Positions 15,393 through 24,603 of a stretch of DNA of 64,000 nucleotides are shown one piece after another. The DNA is taken from contig NZ_STGJ01000009.1 in the NCBI RefSeq assembly GCF_004919095.1, positions 62,001-126,000 of the forward strand, written 5' to 3'. Origin of the DNA: Crenobacter intestini (GTDB taxonomy: Bacteria; Pseudomonadota; Gammaproteobacteria; Burkholderiales; Chromobacteriaceae). Position 1 is the first letter of the stretch, and the number at the start of each line of letters is the position of its first letter. Made by a program: the position numbers and the translations under genes. The notes under the pieces were generated by a model that saw only the letters and a list, made by a program, of their open reading frames with translations, had not been told where the DNA came from and did no database searches.

Positions 15393-16985
15393 ATGAAAAG
15401 AAGCAAGCAATGGCTGATCGCGGCGGGCCTGATGGCCAGCGCGGTAGCAAGCCAGGCGGCCGGAACCCTGATCTACTGTTCCGAGAGCAGCCCCGGTGGT
15501 TTTGACCCCGCGCAGTACCTGTCCGGCGCCGACTTCGACGCGTCCGCCGAGACCGTGTTCAACCGCCTGGTCGAGTTCGAGCGGGGCGGCACCAAGGTGA
15601 TCCCGGCGCTGGCAGAATCGTGGACCATCTCGCCGGACGGCAAGGTGTACACCTTCAAGCTCCGCAAGGGCGTGAAGTTCCACAGCACCGACTACTTCAA
15701 GCCGACGCGCGACTTCAATGCCGACGACGTGGTGTTCACCTTCACGCGCATGCTCGACAAGAACCACCCGTTCCGCAAGGCGTACCCGACCGAGTTCCCG
15801 TATTTCACCGACATGGGGCTGGACGGCAATATCGCCAAGGTCGAGAAGCTCGATCCGCAGACCGTGCGCTTCACGCTGAAGAACGTCGACGCCGCCTTCA
15901 TCCAGAACCTGGCGATGAGCTTCGCGTCGGTGCAGTCGGCCGAATACGCTGACAAGCTCCTGAAGGCCGGCAAGGCCTCCGAGATCAACCAGAAACCGAT
16001 CGGCACCGGCCCCTTCGTGTTCCGCCGCTACCAGAAGGACGCGCAGATCCGCTTTAGCGGCAACAAGCAGTACTGGAAGCCCGCCGACGTCAAGCTCGAC
16101 AACCTGGTGTTCGCAATCACCACTGACGCGTCGGTCCGCGCGCAGAAGCTGAAGAAGGGCGAGTGCCACGTCACCGTCTACCCGCGCCCGGCCGACGTGC
16201 CGTCGCTGAAGGCCGACCCCAACGTCACCGTGCTGAGCAAGCCGGGCTTCAACCTGGGTTACCTCGCGTACAACGTCGACAAGCCGACGCTGAAGAAGCT
16301 CGAGGTACGCCAGGCGCTTGACATGGCCGTCAACAAGGACGCGATCCTGAAGGCGGTCTACCAGGACGCCGGCCAGAAGGCAGACAACGCGCTGCCGCCG
16401 ACTCAGTGGTCGTACAACAAGTCGATCAAGTCGACCGCGTACAACCCGGCCAAGGCCAAGGAGCTGTTGGCCAAGGCGGGTTACCCGAACGGCTTCGAGA
16501 TGACGCTGTGGGCGATGCCGGTGCAGCGTCCGTACAACCCGAACGCGCGGCTGATGGCCGAGATGATGCAGGCCGACTTCGCCAAGGTCGGCGTCAAGGC
16601 CAAGATCGTCAGCTACGAGTGGGGCGAGTACATGAAGCGCGCGATGAAGGGCGAGCACGACGCGATCCTGATCGGCTGGACCGGCGACAACGGCGACCCG
16701 GACAACTGGATGAACAACCTGTACGGCTGCGACTCGGTCAAGGGCAGCAACTACTCGAAGTGGTGCTACAAGCCGTTCGACGACCTGGTGCAGAAGGCCA
16801 AGGTGACGACCAACGTCGCCGAGCGCAGCAAGCTCTACTCGAAGTCGCAGGAAGTGTTGAAGGGCCAGGTGCCGATCACGCCGATCGCGCACTCGACCGT
16901 CAACCAGCCGGTGCGCAAGAACGTCGAAGGCTTCAAGGTCAGCCCCTTCGGCCTGCATTCCTTCTACGGCGTGTCGGTGAAGTAA
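15393..16985 (+). CDS. dppA: Peptide ABC transporter substrate-binding protein (second copy)
   Basis: A 530-residue SBP_bac_5 protein, clearly a tandem duplicate of the preceding gene; long stretches such as VYTFKLRKGVKFH, GTGPFVF.RYQKDAQIRF and YPNGFE.TLWAMPVQRPYNPNA are shared. The signal peptide is MKRSKQWLIAAGLMASAVASQA. The start at 15393 with GTGGAG upstream is preferred over a frame beginning at 15333, which would lack a signal peptide at its N-terminus and begin at the promoter. This copy is contiguous with dppBCDF, so it is probably the main partner of the transporter. Ligand differences from the first copy are unknown. Confidence 0.92.
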   Translation: MKRSKQWLIAAGLMASAVASQAAGTLIYCSESSPGGFDPAQYLSGADFDASAETVFNRLVEFERGGTKVIPALAESWTISPDGKVYTFKLRKGVKFHSTDYFKPTRDFNADDVVFTFTRMLDKNHPFRKAYPTEFPYFTDMGLDGNIAKVEKLDPQTVRFTLKNVDAAFIQNLAMSFASVQSAEYADKLLKAGKASEINQKPIGTGPFVFRRYQKDAQIRFSGNKQYWKPADVKLDNLVFAITTDASVRAQKLKKGECHVTVYPRPADVPSLKADPNVTVLSKPGFNLGYLAYNVDKPTLKKLEVRQALDMAVNKDAILKAVYQDAGQKADNALPPTQWSYNKSIKSTAYNPAKAKELLAKAGYPNGFEMTLWAMPVQRPYNPNARLMAEMMQADFAKVGVKAKIVSYEWGEYMKRAMKGEHDAILIGWTGDNGDPDNWMNNLYGCDSVKGSNYSKWCYKPFDDLVQKAKVTTNVAERSKLYSKSQEVLKGQVPITPIAHSTVNQPVRKNVEGFKVSPFGLHSFYGVSVK

Positions 16986-16993
16986 GTGTTTGA

Positions 16994-17011
16994 CCGCCGG
17001 GCAACCGGCGG
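16994..17011 (+). other. Hairpin between dppA and dppB
   Basis: The stem CCGCCGG/CCGGCGG (loop GCAA) begins 8 bases after the dppA stop and lacks a T run. Such hairpins in binding-protein operons often protect the upstream message, giving more binding protein than permease. Inference only. Confidence 0.55.
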
Positions 17012-17149
17012 CAGCGGCGCGGGTCAGCAGCCAGTCAAGAGCCTGCCGCCCGCGTCTGGCGGGCCGGGGACAACCCGGCCCAAGGCCCGGAAACCTGATC
17101 CGGGGCTTCAAGGGGAATGGAATCGGCACCTGGTGCCGGGAGAGAAACG

Positions 17150-18178
17150 ATGTTCACTTTTATCCTTCGTCGGCTTGGCTTGCTGATACCGACGTTCTTC
17201 GGCATTACGCTGTTGACCTTCGGCCTGATCCGGATGATCCCGGGCGACCCGGTCGAGGTGATGATGGGCGAGCGCTCGCTCGACCCGCAGATGCACGCGG
17301 AGGCGCTGCACCGGCTGGGGCTGGACAAGCCGCTTTACGCGCAATACTTCGATTACCTCTCCAACCTGGCGCGGGGTGACCTCGGCCAGTCGTTGGTGAC
17401 CCGCGAGAACGTGTGGGCCGAATTCACCACGCTGTTCCCGGCGACGCTGGAGCTTGCCCTGTGCGCGATGCTGTTCGCCAGTGTGCTCGGCCTGCTCGCC
17501 GGCGTGCTCGCCGCGATCAAGCGCGGCTCGCTGTTCGACCACGGCGTGATGGGCATCTCGCTGACCGGCTTCTCGATGCCGATCTTCTGGTGGGGCCTGG
17601 TGCTGATCATGTTCTTCTCGGTGTCGCTCGGCTGGACGCCGGTGTCGGGCCGGCTGGACCTGATGTTCGACATCCCGCCGGACACCGGCTTCATGCTGAT
17701 CGACGCGTGGCGCGCCGAGGCGGCGGACCCCGAGTACAACGCCGGCGCGTTCAAGGACGCGCTGATGCACCTGATCCTGCCGTCCATCGTGCTGGGCACC
17801 ATCCCGCTGGCGGTGATCGCGCGGATGACCCGCTCGTCGATGCTCGAGGTGATGCAGGAAGACTACGTGCGCACCGCGCGCGCCAAGGGCCTGTCGCCGG
17901 CGCGCGTGATCTTCGTACACACCCTGCGCAACGCGCTGATCCCGGTGCTGACCGTGATGGGCCTGCAAGTGGGCGTGCTGATGGGCGGCGCGGTGCTGAC
18001 CGAGACCATCTTCTCGTGGCCGGGCATCGGCAAGTGGCTGATCGACGCGATCGGCCGGCGCGACTATCCGGTGGTGCAGAACGGCATCCTGATCGTCGCC
18101 ACCCTGGTGATCCTGACCAACTTCATCGTCGACATCCTGTACGGCATCGCCAACCCGCGCATCCGTCACGCCAAATAA
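17150..18178 (+). CDS. dppB: Dipeptide ABC transporter permease DppB
   Basis: A 342-residue inner-membrane permease of the DppB/OppB type, with an N-terminal membrane helix (FTFILRRLGLLIPTFFGITLLTFGLIR) and about six hydrophobic segments. The EAA loop is visible in YVRTARAKGLSPARVIFVHTLRNALIPVLT. The start at 17150 has GGGAGAG upstream and begins at the conserved helix; an upstream in-frame start at 17117 is less likely. Followed by dppC after 10 bases. Confidence 0.94.
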   Translation: MFTFILRRLGLLIPTFFGITLLTFGLIRMIPGDPVEVMMGERSLDPQMHAEALHRLGLDKPLYAQYFDYLSNLARGDLGQSLVTRENVWAEFTTLFPATLELALCAMLFASVLGLLAGVLAAIKRGSLFDHGVMGISLTGFSMPIFWWGLVLIMFFSVSLGWTPVSGRLDLMFDIPPDTGFMLIDAWRAEAADPEYNAGAFKDALMHLILPSIVLGTIPLAVIARMTRSSMLEVMQEDYVRTARAKGLSPARVIFVHTLRNALIPVLTVMGLQVGVLMGGAVLTETIFSWPGIGKWLIDAIGRRDYPVVQNGILIVATLVILTNFIVDILYGIANPRIRHAK

Positions 18179-18188
18179 GGAAGCAACC

Positions 18189-19109
18189 ATGACGCAAGCC
18201 AACAGCGCCCTCAAGGCCCCGGCCGACGACGTGGCGGTCAGCTACCCAAGCCCCCTCAAGGAATTCTGGCAGGGCTTTTCCTTCAACAAGGGCGCGGTCG
18301 CCGGCATGCTGTTCATGCTGGTGGTGTTCTTCGCGGCGATCTTCGCGCCGTGGGTCGCGCCATACAGCCCGATCGAGCAGTTCCGCGACCACCTGCTGAC
18401 GCCGCCGTCCTGGCTGGAAGGCGGCTCGAGCGCTTATCTCCTGGGTACCGACGAGCTCGGCCGCGACATCCTGTCGCGCCTGATCTACGGCGCGCGCCTG
18501 TCGCTCTTCATCGGCGTCTCGTCGGTGCTGATGTCGCTGATCCCGGGCATCGTGCTGGGCCTGGTGGCCGCGTTCTTCCCGCGCGTGGCCGGCCCCGCGA
18601 TCATGCGCCTGATGGACGTGATGATGGCGCTGCCGGCGCTTTTGCTCGCGGTCGCCATCGTCGCCATCCTAGGCCCGGGCCTCGTCAACACCATGATCGC
18701 GATCGCGGTGGTCGCGCTGCCGGGCTATGTGCGCCTGACCCGCGCCTCGGCGCTGACGGAGCTGAACCGCGACTACGTGACCGCCAGCCGTGTCGCCGGC
18801 GCCGGCAAGCTGCGCCTGATGTTCGTGACCGTGCTGCCCAACTGCATGGCGCCCCTGATCGTGCACGCGACGATGAGCTTCTCCTCGGCCATCCTCGAAG
18901 CCGCCGCGCTGGGCTTCCTCGGCCTTGGCGTACAGCCGCCGACCCCGGAGTGGGGCACCATGCTCGCCTCCGCGCGCGACTACATCGAGCGCGCGTGGTG
19001 GGTGGTGACCATGCCCGGCCTGACCATCCTGTTTTCGGTGCTGGCGATCAACCTGATGGGCGACGGCCTGCGCGACGCGCTCGACCCCAAACTCAAGCGT
19101 GCAGCCTAA
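18189..19109 (+). CDS. dppC: Dipeptide ABC transporter permease DppC
   Basis: A 306-residue permease paired with DppB. It has the OppC_N-type first helix ([27 protein letters not shown]), the periplasmic [23 protein letters not shown] signature, and the EAA loop [24 protein letters not shown]. Forms the transmembrane channel with DppB. AAGGAAGC precedes the ATG. Confidence 0.94.
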   Translation: MTQANSALKAPADDVAVSYPSPLKEFWQGFSFNKGAVAGMLFMLVVFFAAIFAPWVAPYSPIEQFRDHLLTPPSWLEGGSSAYLLGTDELGRDILSRLIYGARLSLFIGVSSVLMSLIPGIVLGLVAAFFPRVAGPAIMRLMDVMMALPALLLAVAIVAILGPGLVNTMIAIAVVALPGYVRLTRASALTELNRDYVTASRVAGAGKLRLMFVTVLPNCMAPLIVHATMSFSSAILEAAALGFLGLGVQPPTPEWGTMLASARDYIERAWWVVTMPGLTILFSVLAINLMGDGLRDALDPKLKRAA

Positions 19110-19119
19110 GGAGAGCAAA

Positions 19120-20097
19120 ATGAGCCTGTTGGAAATCAAGAACCTCTCCGTGCAGTTCGGCCGCAAGGACGCTCCGTTCAACGCGGTCGAGGGCCTCGAC
19201 CTGACGGTCGATGAGGGCGAACTGGTCGGCATCGTCGGCGAGTCCGGCTCGGGCAAGTCGGTGACCATGATGGCGATGATGGGCCTGCTCGAAGGGCAGG
19301 GGCGCATCGTCGCCGACAAGCTGTCGTTCGACGGCAAGGATTTGCTGACCATCAGCGCGCGCGAGCGGCGCAAGATCGTCGGCAAGGACATCGCGATGAT
19401 CTTCCAGGACCCGATGACGTCGCTGAACCCCAGCTATACCGTCGGCTACCAGATCATGGAAGTGCTGAAGGTGCACCAGGGCCTGAGGGGCGCCGCGCTC
19501 AAGGCGCGCGCGCTCGAACTGATGCAGATGGTCGAGATCCCGGCCGCCGAGAGCCGGTTGTCGGCGTACCCGCACCAGCTCTCCGGCGGCATGAGCCAGC
19601 GCGTGGTGATCGCGATGGCGATCGCGTGCAAGCCCAAGCTCCTGATCGCCGACGAGCCGACCACTGCGCTCGACGTGACCATCCAGGCGCAGATCATGGA
19701 GCTCTTGGTCTCGCTGCAGAAGAGCCAGAACATGGCGCTGATCATGATCACCCACGACCTGGCGGTGATCGCCGAAATCGCGCAGCGCGTGGCGGTGATG
19801 TACGCGGGGCAGGTGGTCGAGATGGGCGCCGTGCCCGGGCTCTTCCGCCAGCCGGTGCACCCGTACACAGAGGCGCTGCTCTCGTCCATCCCCGAGCACA
19901 GCAAGGGCGCGAGCCGCCTGTCGACGCTGCTGGGCATCGTCCCCGGCCAGTACGACCGCCCGGCAGGCTGCCTGCTCTCGCCGCGCTGTCCGTACGCCAA
20001 GCCCGATTGCATCAGGCAGAGGCCGGCGCTGACCACGCACGGCGAGGGCGCGTACCGCTGCCACTACCCGCTACTGAACAAGGAGGCCGCACGATGA
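19120..20097 (+). CDS. dppD: Dipeptide ABC transporter ATPase DppD
   Basis: A 325-residue ABC ATPase. Walker [10 protein letters not shown]-loop [11 protein letters not shown], signature LSGGMSQRV, Walker [13 protein letters not shown] and the H-loop ITHDL are all present. The C-terminal oligopeptide-transporter extension carries [14 protein letters not shown], whose cysteines match the Fe-S-like motif of peptide ATPases. Starts at 19120 with AAGGAGAG; the frame extends to 19099 but overlaps the dppC tail. Confidence 0.94.
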   Translation: MSLLEIKNLSVQFGRKDAPFNAVEGLDLTVDEGELVGIVGESGSGKSVTMMAMMGLLEGQGRIVADKLSFDGKDLLTISARERRKIVGKDIAMIFQDPMTSLNPSYTVGYQIMEVLKVHQGLRGAALKARALELMQMVEIPAAESRLSAYPHQLSGGMSQRVVIAMAIACKPKLLIADEPTTALDVTIQAQIMELLVSLQKSQNMALIMITHDLAVIAEIAQRVAVMYAGQVVEMGAVPGLFRQPVHPYTEALLSSIPEHSKGASRLSTLLGIVPGQYDRPAGCLLSPRCPYAKPDCIRQRPALTTHGEGAYRCHYPLLNKEAAR

Positions 20098-21065
20098 GCG
20101 CGACCGTATTGCGTGCCCGCGACCTGACCCGCCACTACGAGGTCTCGCAGGGCTTTCTGAAGCCGACCGGCGTGGTGCGCGCGCTGGGCGGGGTGTCCTT
20201 CGAGTTGCAGGCGGGCAAGACGCTGGCGGTGGTCGGCGAGTCCGGCTGCGGCAAGTCGACGCTGGCGCGCGCGCTGACGCTGATCGAGACGCCGACCTCG
20301 GGCTCGCTCGAGCTTGACGGCGTCGACGTGGTGGCCGGCGCCAAGGCCGACATCCGCAGCCTGCGCAGCAAGGTGCAGATGGTGTTCCAGAACCCGTACG
20401 CGTCGCTGAACCCGCGCCAGAAGATCGGCGTGCAACTGGCCGAGCCGCTGCTGATCAATACCGACCTCTCGGCCGCCGAGCGCGAGGCGCGCGTCAAGGA
20501 GATGATGGGCATCGTCGGCCTGCGCCCCGAGCACTACTACCGCTATCCGCACATGTTCTCCGGTGGCCAGCGCCAGCGGATCGCCATCGCGCGGGCGATG
20601 ATGCTGCGCCCGAAGATCGTGGTCGCCGACGAGCCGACCAGCGCGCTTGACGTGTCGATCCAGGCGCAGGTGCTCAACCTGTTCATGGACCTGCAGCAGG
20701 AGCTGGGGACCGCCTACGTGTTCATCTCGCACAACCTGTCGGTGGTCGAGCATGTGGCGGACGACGTGATGGTGATGTACCTGGGGCGCACGGTCGAGAT
20801 GGGCAGCAAGGCGCAGATCTACGGTGCACCGCGCCACCCGTACACCCGCGCGCTGCTGTCGGCGACGCCGTCGATCCACCCGGAGGACAGGCGGGTCAAG
20901 ATCAAGATCGAGGGCGAACTGCCCAGCCCGCTCAACCCGCCGACAGGCTGCGCCTTCCACAAGCGCTGCCCGTTCGCCCAGGCCCGTTGCCAGCAGGAGG
21001 TGCCGCTGTTGCGCGAGGTGGACGGCCACCAGGTCGCCTGCCACTTCGCCGAAGAAATCGCGTAA
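20094..21065 (+). CDS. dppF: Dipeptide ABC transporter ATPase DppF
   Basis: A 323-residue second ATPase. Walker [10 protein letters not shown]-loop [13 protein letters not shown], signature [15 protein letters not shown], Walker [14 protein letters not shown]-loop ISHNL. The C-terminal extension has [15 protein letters not shown]. Its ATG overlaps the dppD TGA (ATGA), indicating translational coupling, with AAGGAGG upstream. Last gene of the transporter unit. Confidence 0.94.
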   Translation: MSATVLRARDLTRHYEVSQGFLKPTGVVRALGGVSFELQAGKTLAVVGESGCGKSTLARALTLIETPTSGSLELDGVDVVAGAKADIRSLRSKVQMVFQNPYASLNPRQKIGVQLAEPLLINTDLSAAEREARVKEMMGIVGLRPEHYYRYPHMFSGGQRQRIAIARAMMLRPKIVVADEPTSALDVSIQAQVLNLFMDLQQELGTAYVFISHNLSVVEHVADDVMVMYLGRTVEMGSKAQIYGAPRHPYTRALLSATPSIHPEDRRVKIKIEGELPSPLNPPTGCAFHKRCPFAQARCQQEVPLLREVDGHQVACHFAEEIA

Positions 21066-21086
21066 GCGGGCTTTGCGCTGGTGTGT

Positions 21087-21114
21087 AGCCCCGTGCGGAT
21101 GCACGGGGCTTTTG
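21087..21114 (+). terminator. Terminator of the dpp operon
   Basis: The stem AGCCCCGTGC/GCACGGGGCT (21087-21096 with 21101-21110, loop GGAT) is followed by TTT, 21 bases after dppF. Confidence 0.82.
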
Positions 21115-21199
21115 CATTGCAGCAGGGACGGCTTGCCCCTGCCCGGCGTCGGCGTTACAGTGTGCCGATAACCATTTAATATGAATAAAGGGGAGCGCC

Positions 21200-21697
21200 T
21201 TGAAACGAGCCGTATACGCCGGCAGCTTCGACCCGGTGACCAACGGTCACCTGTGGATGATCCGCGAGGCGGTCGAGCTGTTTGACGAGCTGGTGGTCGC
21301 CATCGGCGTCAACCCCGAGAAGCGTTGCACCTTCAGCGTTGAGGAACGCGCCGAGATGCTGCGCGCGGTCACCCGCGGCCTCGACAAGCTGAAGATCGAG
21401 GTGTTCGAGAACCAGTTCCTGGTCAACTACGCGCAGAGCATCGACGCCAACTACATCGTGCGCGGCATCCGCACCGCCAGCGACTACGAGTACGAGCGCA
21501 CCATGCGCTATATCAACTCGGACCTGCACCCCGAGATCACCACCGTGTTCCTGTTGCCGCCGCGCGAGTACGCCGAGGTGTCCTCGACCATGGTCAAGGG
21601 CCTGGTCGGCCCGGATGGCTGGGAGAAGGTGATCCGCCAGTACGTCGCAGAACCCGTCTACCGCAAGCTGGTCGCGCTTTACGGCACCGAGGAGTAG
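21200..21697 (+). CDS. coaD: Phosphopantetheine adenylyltransferase
   Basis: A 165-residue nucleotidyltransferase for the penultimate step of coenzyme A synthesis, making dephospho-CoA from 4'-phosphopantetheine and ATP. The (T/H)IGH-type motif is in [25 protein letters not shown] follows, and the SSTMVKGL near the C-terminus matches the ISSTxVR/K motif. The start is a TTG at 21200 with AAGGGGAG 4-5 bases upstream; no in-frame ATG gives the conserved N-terminus. A single-gene unit. Confidence 0.95.
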   Translation: MKRAVYAGSFDPVTNGHLWMIREAVELFDELVVAIGVNPEKRCTFSVEERAEMLRAVTRGLDKLKIEVFENQFLVNYAQSIDANYIVRGIRTASDYEYERTMRYINSDLHPEITTVFLLPPREYAEVSSTMVKGLVGPDGWEKVIRQYVAEPVYRKLVALYGTEE

Positions 21698-21767
21698 CCC
21701 GCCAGGGGGTGGGGCTTGACCGGTTTGTTATACTGTTGCGTTCGACGTTCACGCAGCAGGGGGCAAT

Positions 21768-22718
21768 ATGGTCGACGTCTCGCCTTTTTTGAACCGCCTG
21801 GCCAAGAATTACAAGCATCTGGCCAAGTGGGCACGCCGCCAGGAAATCGAAGCCTGGCGCGTCTATGACCGCGATATCCCGCAGTTTCCGCTCGCGGTCG
21901 ACCTCTACGGCGCTCGCGCGCAGGTCTACGAATACGACACCGGCTGGCAGATCGACGACGACAGCTACCAGGCGTGGCTGGATGCCGTGCTTGGCGCGAT
22001 CAGCGAGGTGACCGGCATCGGGCGCGATGCCATCGCGGTGAAGACCCGCCGCCGCCAGAAGGGTGTCCAGCAATACGAGAAACTGTCGGCCCAGCGCCAC
22101 GACTTCGTCGTCGGCGAGCAGGGGCAGCGCTTCTGGGTCAACCTGGACGACTACCTCGACACCGGGCTCTTCCTCGACCACCGCAACACCCGCCGGCGCG
22201 TGCGCGAGGAGGCCGCCGGCAAGCGCTTCCTCAACCTGTTCGCGTATACCGGCAGCTTCAGCGTGTACGCGGCGGCCGGCGGCGCGGTCTCGTCGGAGAC
22301 GGTCGACCTGTCGAACACCTACCAGGACTGGACGCGCCGCAACTTCGAGCTCAACGGGGTCAACCTCGCACGCCACCAGCTGGTGCGTGCCGACGTGTTC
22401 CAGTACCTGGACGACGCCGCGCGCGACAACAAGCGCTTCGATTTGATCGTGATGGACCCGCCGAGCTTCTCCAACTCGAAGAAGATGCTGGAAATCCTCG
22501 ACGTGCAGCGCGACCAGGTCCGGCTCATCGACTGCGCGATGGACCTGCTTGCGGAAGATGGCGTGCTCTATTTCTCGAACAACCTGAGGAGCTTCACGCT
22601 CGAGCCCTCGCTCGAGGCGCGTTACGCGGTGCGCGACATCAGCGCGCAGTCGGTGCCGGAGGACTTCCGCAACCGCAAGATCCACCAGTGCTGGCGCATC
22701 ACCCACCGTAAGGCATGA
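21768..22718 (+). CDS. rlmK: Class I SAM-dependent rRNA methyltransferase, stand-alone RlmK-like
   Basis: A 316-residue methyltransferase resembling the C-terminal RlmK half of E. coli RlmKL, which makes m7G2069 in 23S rRNA. Landmarks are KTRRRQKG, the substrate-binding DTGLFLDHRNTRR, SAM motif I FLNLFAYTGSFSVYAA, and the catalytic-loop DPPSFSNSKKM. The N-terminal RlmL (THUMP) half is not present here, so the two activities are on separate proteins. The RlmI family is a close alternative. Confidence 0.82.
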   Translation: MVDVSPFLNRLAKNYKHLAKWARRQEIEAWRVYDRDIPQFPLAVDLYGARAQVYEYDTGWQIDDDSYQAWLDAVLGAISEVTGIGRDAIAVKTRRRQKGVQQYEKLSAQRHDFVVGEQGQRFWVNLDDYLDTGLFLDHRNTRRRVREEAAGKRFLNLFAYTGSFSVYAAAGGAVSSETVDLSNTYQDWTRRNFELNGVNLARHQLVRADVFQYLDDAARDNKRFDLIVMDPPSFSNSKKMLEILDVQRDQVRLIDCAMDLLAEDGVLYFSNNLRSFTLEPSLEARYAVRDISAQSVPEDFRNRKIHQCWRITHRKA

Positions 22719-22770
22719 GCAGCGCTCCGGCATGGCGCCGGCTACAACAAAAATACAGGAGGCATGATTA

Positions 22771-23970
22771 ATGGATCTGGATTTCTACGGCACGCTGGTC
22801 GCCGCGTCGCTGGTGTTGCTCGCCGGGCGCATGATCGTCGCGCGGGTGTCGGTGTTGCGCAATTTCAACATTCCCGAGCCGGTCGCAGGCGGCCTGCTGG
22901 TCGCGCTGGGGCTGCTCGCGCTGCGCTCGGCGACCGGCACCGAGGTGCATTTCGACACCGCCTTGCAGACGCCACTGATGCTGGCGTTCTTCGCGTCGAT
23001 CGGCCTGTCGGCTGACCTCGCCCGCTTGCGTAGCGGCGGCAAGGCGCTGGTGCGTTTCCTCTTCGTGGTGGTCGGCCTGCTTGTCGTGCAGAACATCCTC
23101 GGCGTGTCGCTGGCGACGCTGCTCGGCCTCGACCCGCTGATGGGCTTACTGGCCGGCTCGATCACGCTTTCCGGCGGCCACGGCACCGGCGCGGCGTGGA
23201 GCGCGGTGTTCGCCAACAAGTACGGCCTGCCCTCGGCGACCGAGCTTGCGGTGGCGACCGCGACCTTCGGCCTGGTGCTGGGCGGCCTGCTCGGCGGCCC
23301 GGTCGCGCACCTGTTGCTCTCAAGGGTGAAGGCGCCCGGCGCCGAGCACAACGCCGACGACGAGCCGCAGGGCTTCGAGCAGCCCGACCATGTGCGCCTG
23401 ATCACCCAGTTCAGCTTCATCGAGACGCTGGCGCTGATCGCGGTCAGCCTGCTGGTGGGCACCGCGCTCGCCGGCTGGATCCGCGGCACGCCGTTCGAGC
23501 TGCCGACCTTCGTATGCGTGCTGTTCGTCGGCGTGGTGCTGCGCAACGGGCTGGAGGCGCTTGGCGTGCACAAGGTGTTCGAGCGCGAGGTGTCGCTGGT
23601 CGGCAACGTCAGCCTGTCGCTGTTCCTAGCGATGGCGCTGATGTCGCTCAAGCTGTGGGATCTCGCCGCGCTCGCGCTGCCGATCTTCGTGCTCCTGGTC
23701 GCGCAGGCGGCGGCGATGGCGCTGTACGCGATCTTCGTGACCTTCCGCGTGATGGGCCGCAACTACGACGCGGTGGTGCTCGCGGCCGGCCATTGCGGCT
23801 TCGGCCTGGGCGCGACGCCGACGGCGATTGCCAACATGCAGGCGGTGACCCAGCATTTCGGCCCGTCCCACCTCGCATTTCTGGTGGTGCCGATGGTCGG
23901 CGCGTTCTTCATCGACATCGCCAACGCGATCGTGATCAAGCTGTTCCTCGCGCTGCCCTTCATTGGCTGA
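22771..23970 (+). CDS. gltS: Sodium/glutamate symporter GltS
   Basis: A 399-residue inner-membrane Na+/glutamate symporter of the ESS family with about ten hydrophobic segments. The two internally related re-entrant loops are visible: GSITLSGGHGTGAAW in the first half and AAGHCGFGLGATPTAIANM in the second, each with the Gly-rich signature. AGGAGG lies 8 bases before the ATG. The 128-base gap to the next gene holds a few G+C hairpins without a T run. Confidence 0.94.
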   Translation: MDLDFYGTLVAASLVLLAGRMIVARVSVLRNFNIPEPVAGGLLVALGLLALRSATGTEVHFDTALQTPLMLAFFASIGLSADLARLRSGGKALVRFLFVVVGLLVVQNILGVSLATLLGLDPLMGLLAGSITLSGGHGTGAAWSAVFANKYGLPSATELAVATATFGLVLGGLLGGPVAHLLLSRVKAPGAEHNADDEPQGFEQPDHVRLITQFSFIETLALIAVSLLVGTALAGWIRGTPFELPTFVCVLFVGVVLRNGLEALGVHKVFEREVSLVGNVSLSLFLAMALMSLKLWDLAALALPIFVLLVAQAAAMALYAIFVTFRVMGRNYDAVVLAAGHCGFGLGATPTAIANMQAVTQHFGPSHLAFLVVPMVGAFFIDIANAIVIKLFLALPFIG

Positions 23971-24098
23971 CGCTATCGGCCCATCGGCAAAAACAATGCG
24001 GTGGGCCGCTTGCAAGCGGCACGGCGCGCCCAACCTAGGAGAAAAGGGCGGCGCAAGCTGACGCGCCGCCGCATCCCATCCCTAGAACTGGAGCCGCC

Positions 24099-24473
24099 AT
24101 GGCCTACGTCGACATCACCGCAGACACCTTCAACGACACCGTCAAGCAGGACGGCATCGTCATCCTCGACTTCTGGGCGCCGTGGTGCGGCCCGTGCAAG
24201 AGCTTCGGCCCGGTGTTCGAGGCGGCGTCCGGGCAGCACGCCGACGTCGTGTTCGGCAAGATCAACACCGAGCAAGAGCAGGAGCTCGCTGCCCACTTCG
24301 GCATCCGCTCGATCCCGACGCTGATCGCGCTGCGCGACGGCATCATGGTGTTCAACCAGGCCGGCGCGATGATGGCGCCGCAGTTCGAGCAGCTGATCCA
24401 GGCCGTGAAGGGCCTCGACATGGACAAGGTGCGCGCCGAAGTCGCCGAACACGAGGCCGGCTCGGCCTCCTGA
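24099..24473 (+). CDS. Thioredoxin family protein
   Basis: A 124-residue single-domain thioredoxin. The active site WCGPC (Cys30, Cys33) is canonical, followed by the cis-Pro strand IRSIPTLIALRDG. No signal peptide, so it is cytoplasmic. The C-terminal tail (MDKVRAEVAEHEAGSAS) is slightly longer than in TrxA. Probably a secondary thioredoxin rather than the housekeeping TrxA; this cannot be settled from the window. Confidence 0.9.
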   Translation: MAYVDITADTFNDTVKQDGIVILDFWAPWCGPCKSFGPVFEAASGQHADVVFGKINTEQEQELAAHFGIRSIPTLIALRDGIMVFNQAGAMMAPQFEQLIQAVKGLDMDKVRAEVAEHEAGSAS

Positions 24474-24497
24474 GCCGCCTGAAAACCACGCCCTGCC

Positions 24498-24526
24498 AAC
24501 CGCCGGCTACGCCCGGCGGTTTTTTG
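24498..24526 (+). terminator. Terminator after the thioredoxin gene
   Basis: The stem ACCGCCGG/CCGGCGGT (24499-24506 with 24513-24520) is followed by TTTTT. Confidence 0.85.
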
Positions 24527-24603
24527 CGCTTGTCCTTGTCACCTGGCAGGCGGCAAAATCGCCGTTTGCCCAAGAATTCCGCCCGCGTGCGGGCCGCCTG
24601 TCC

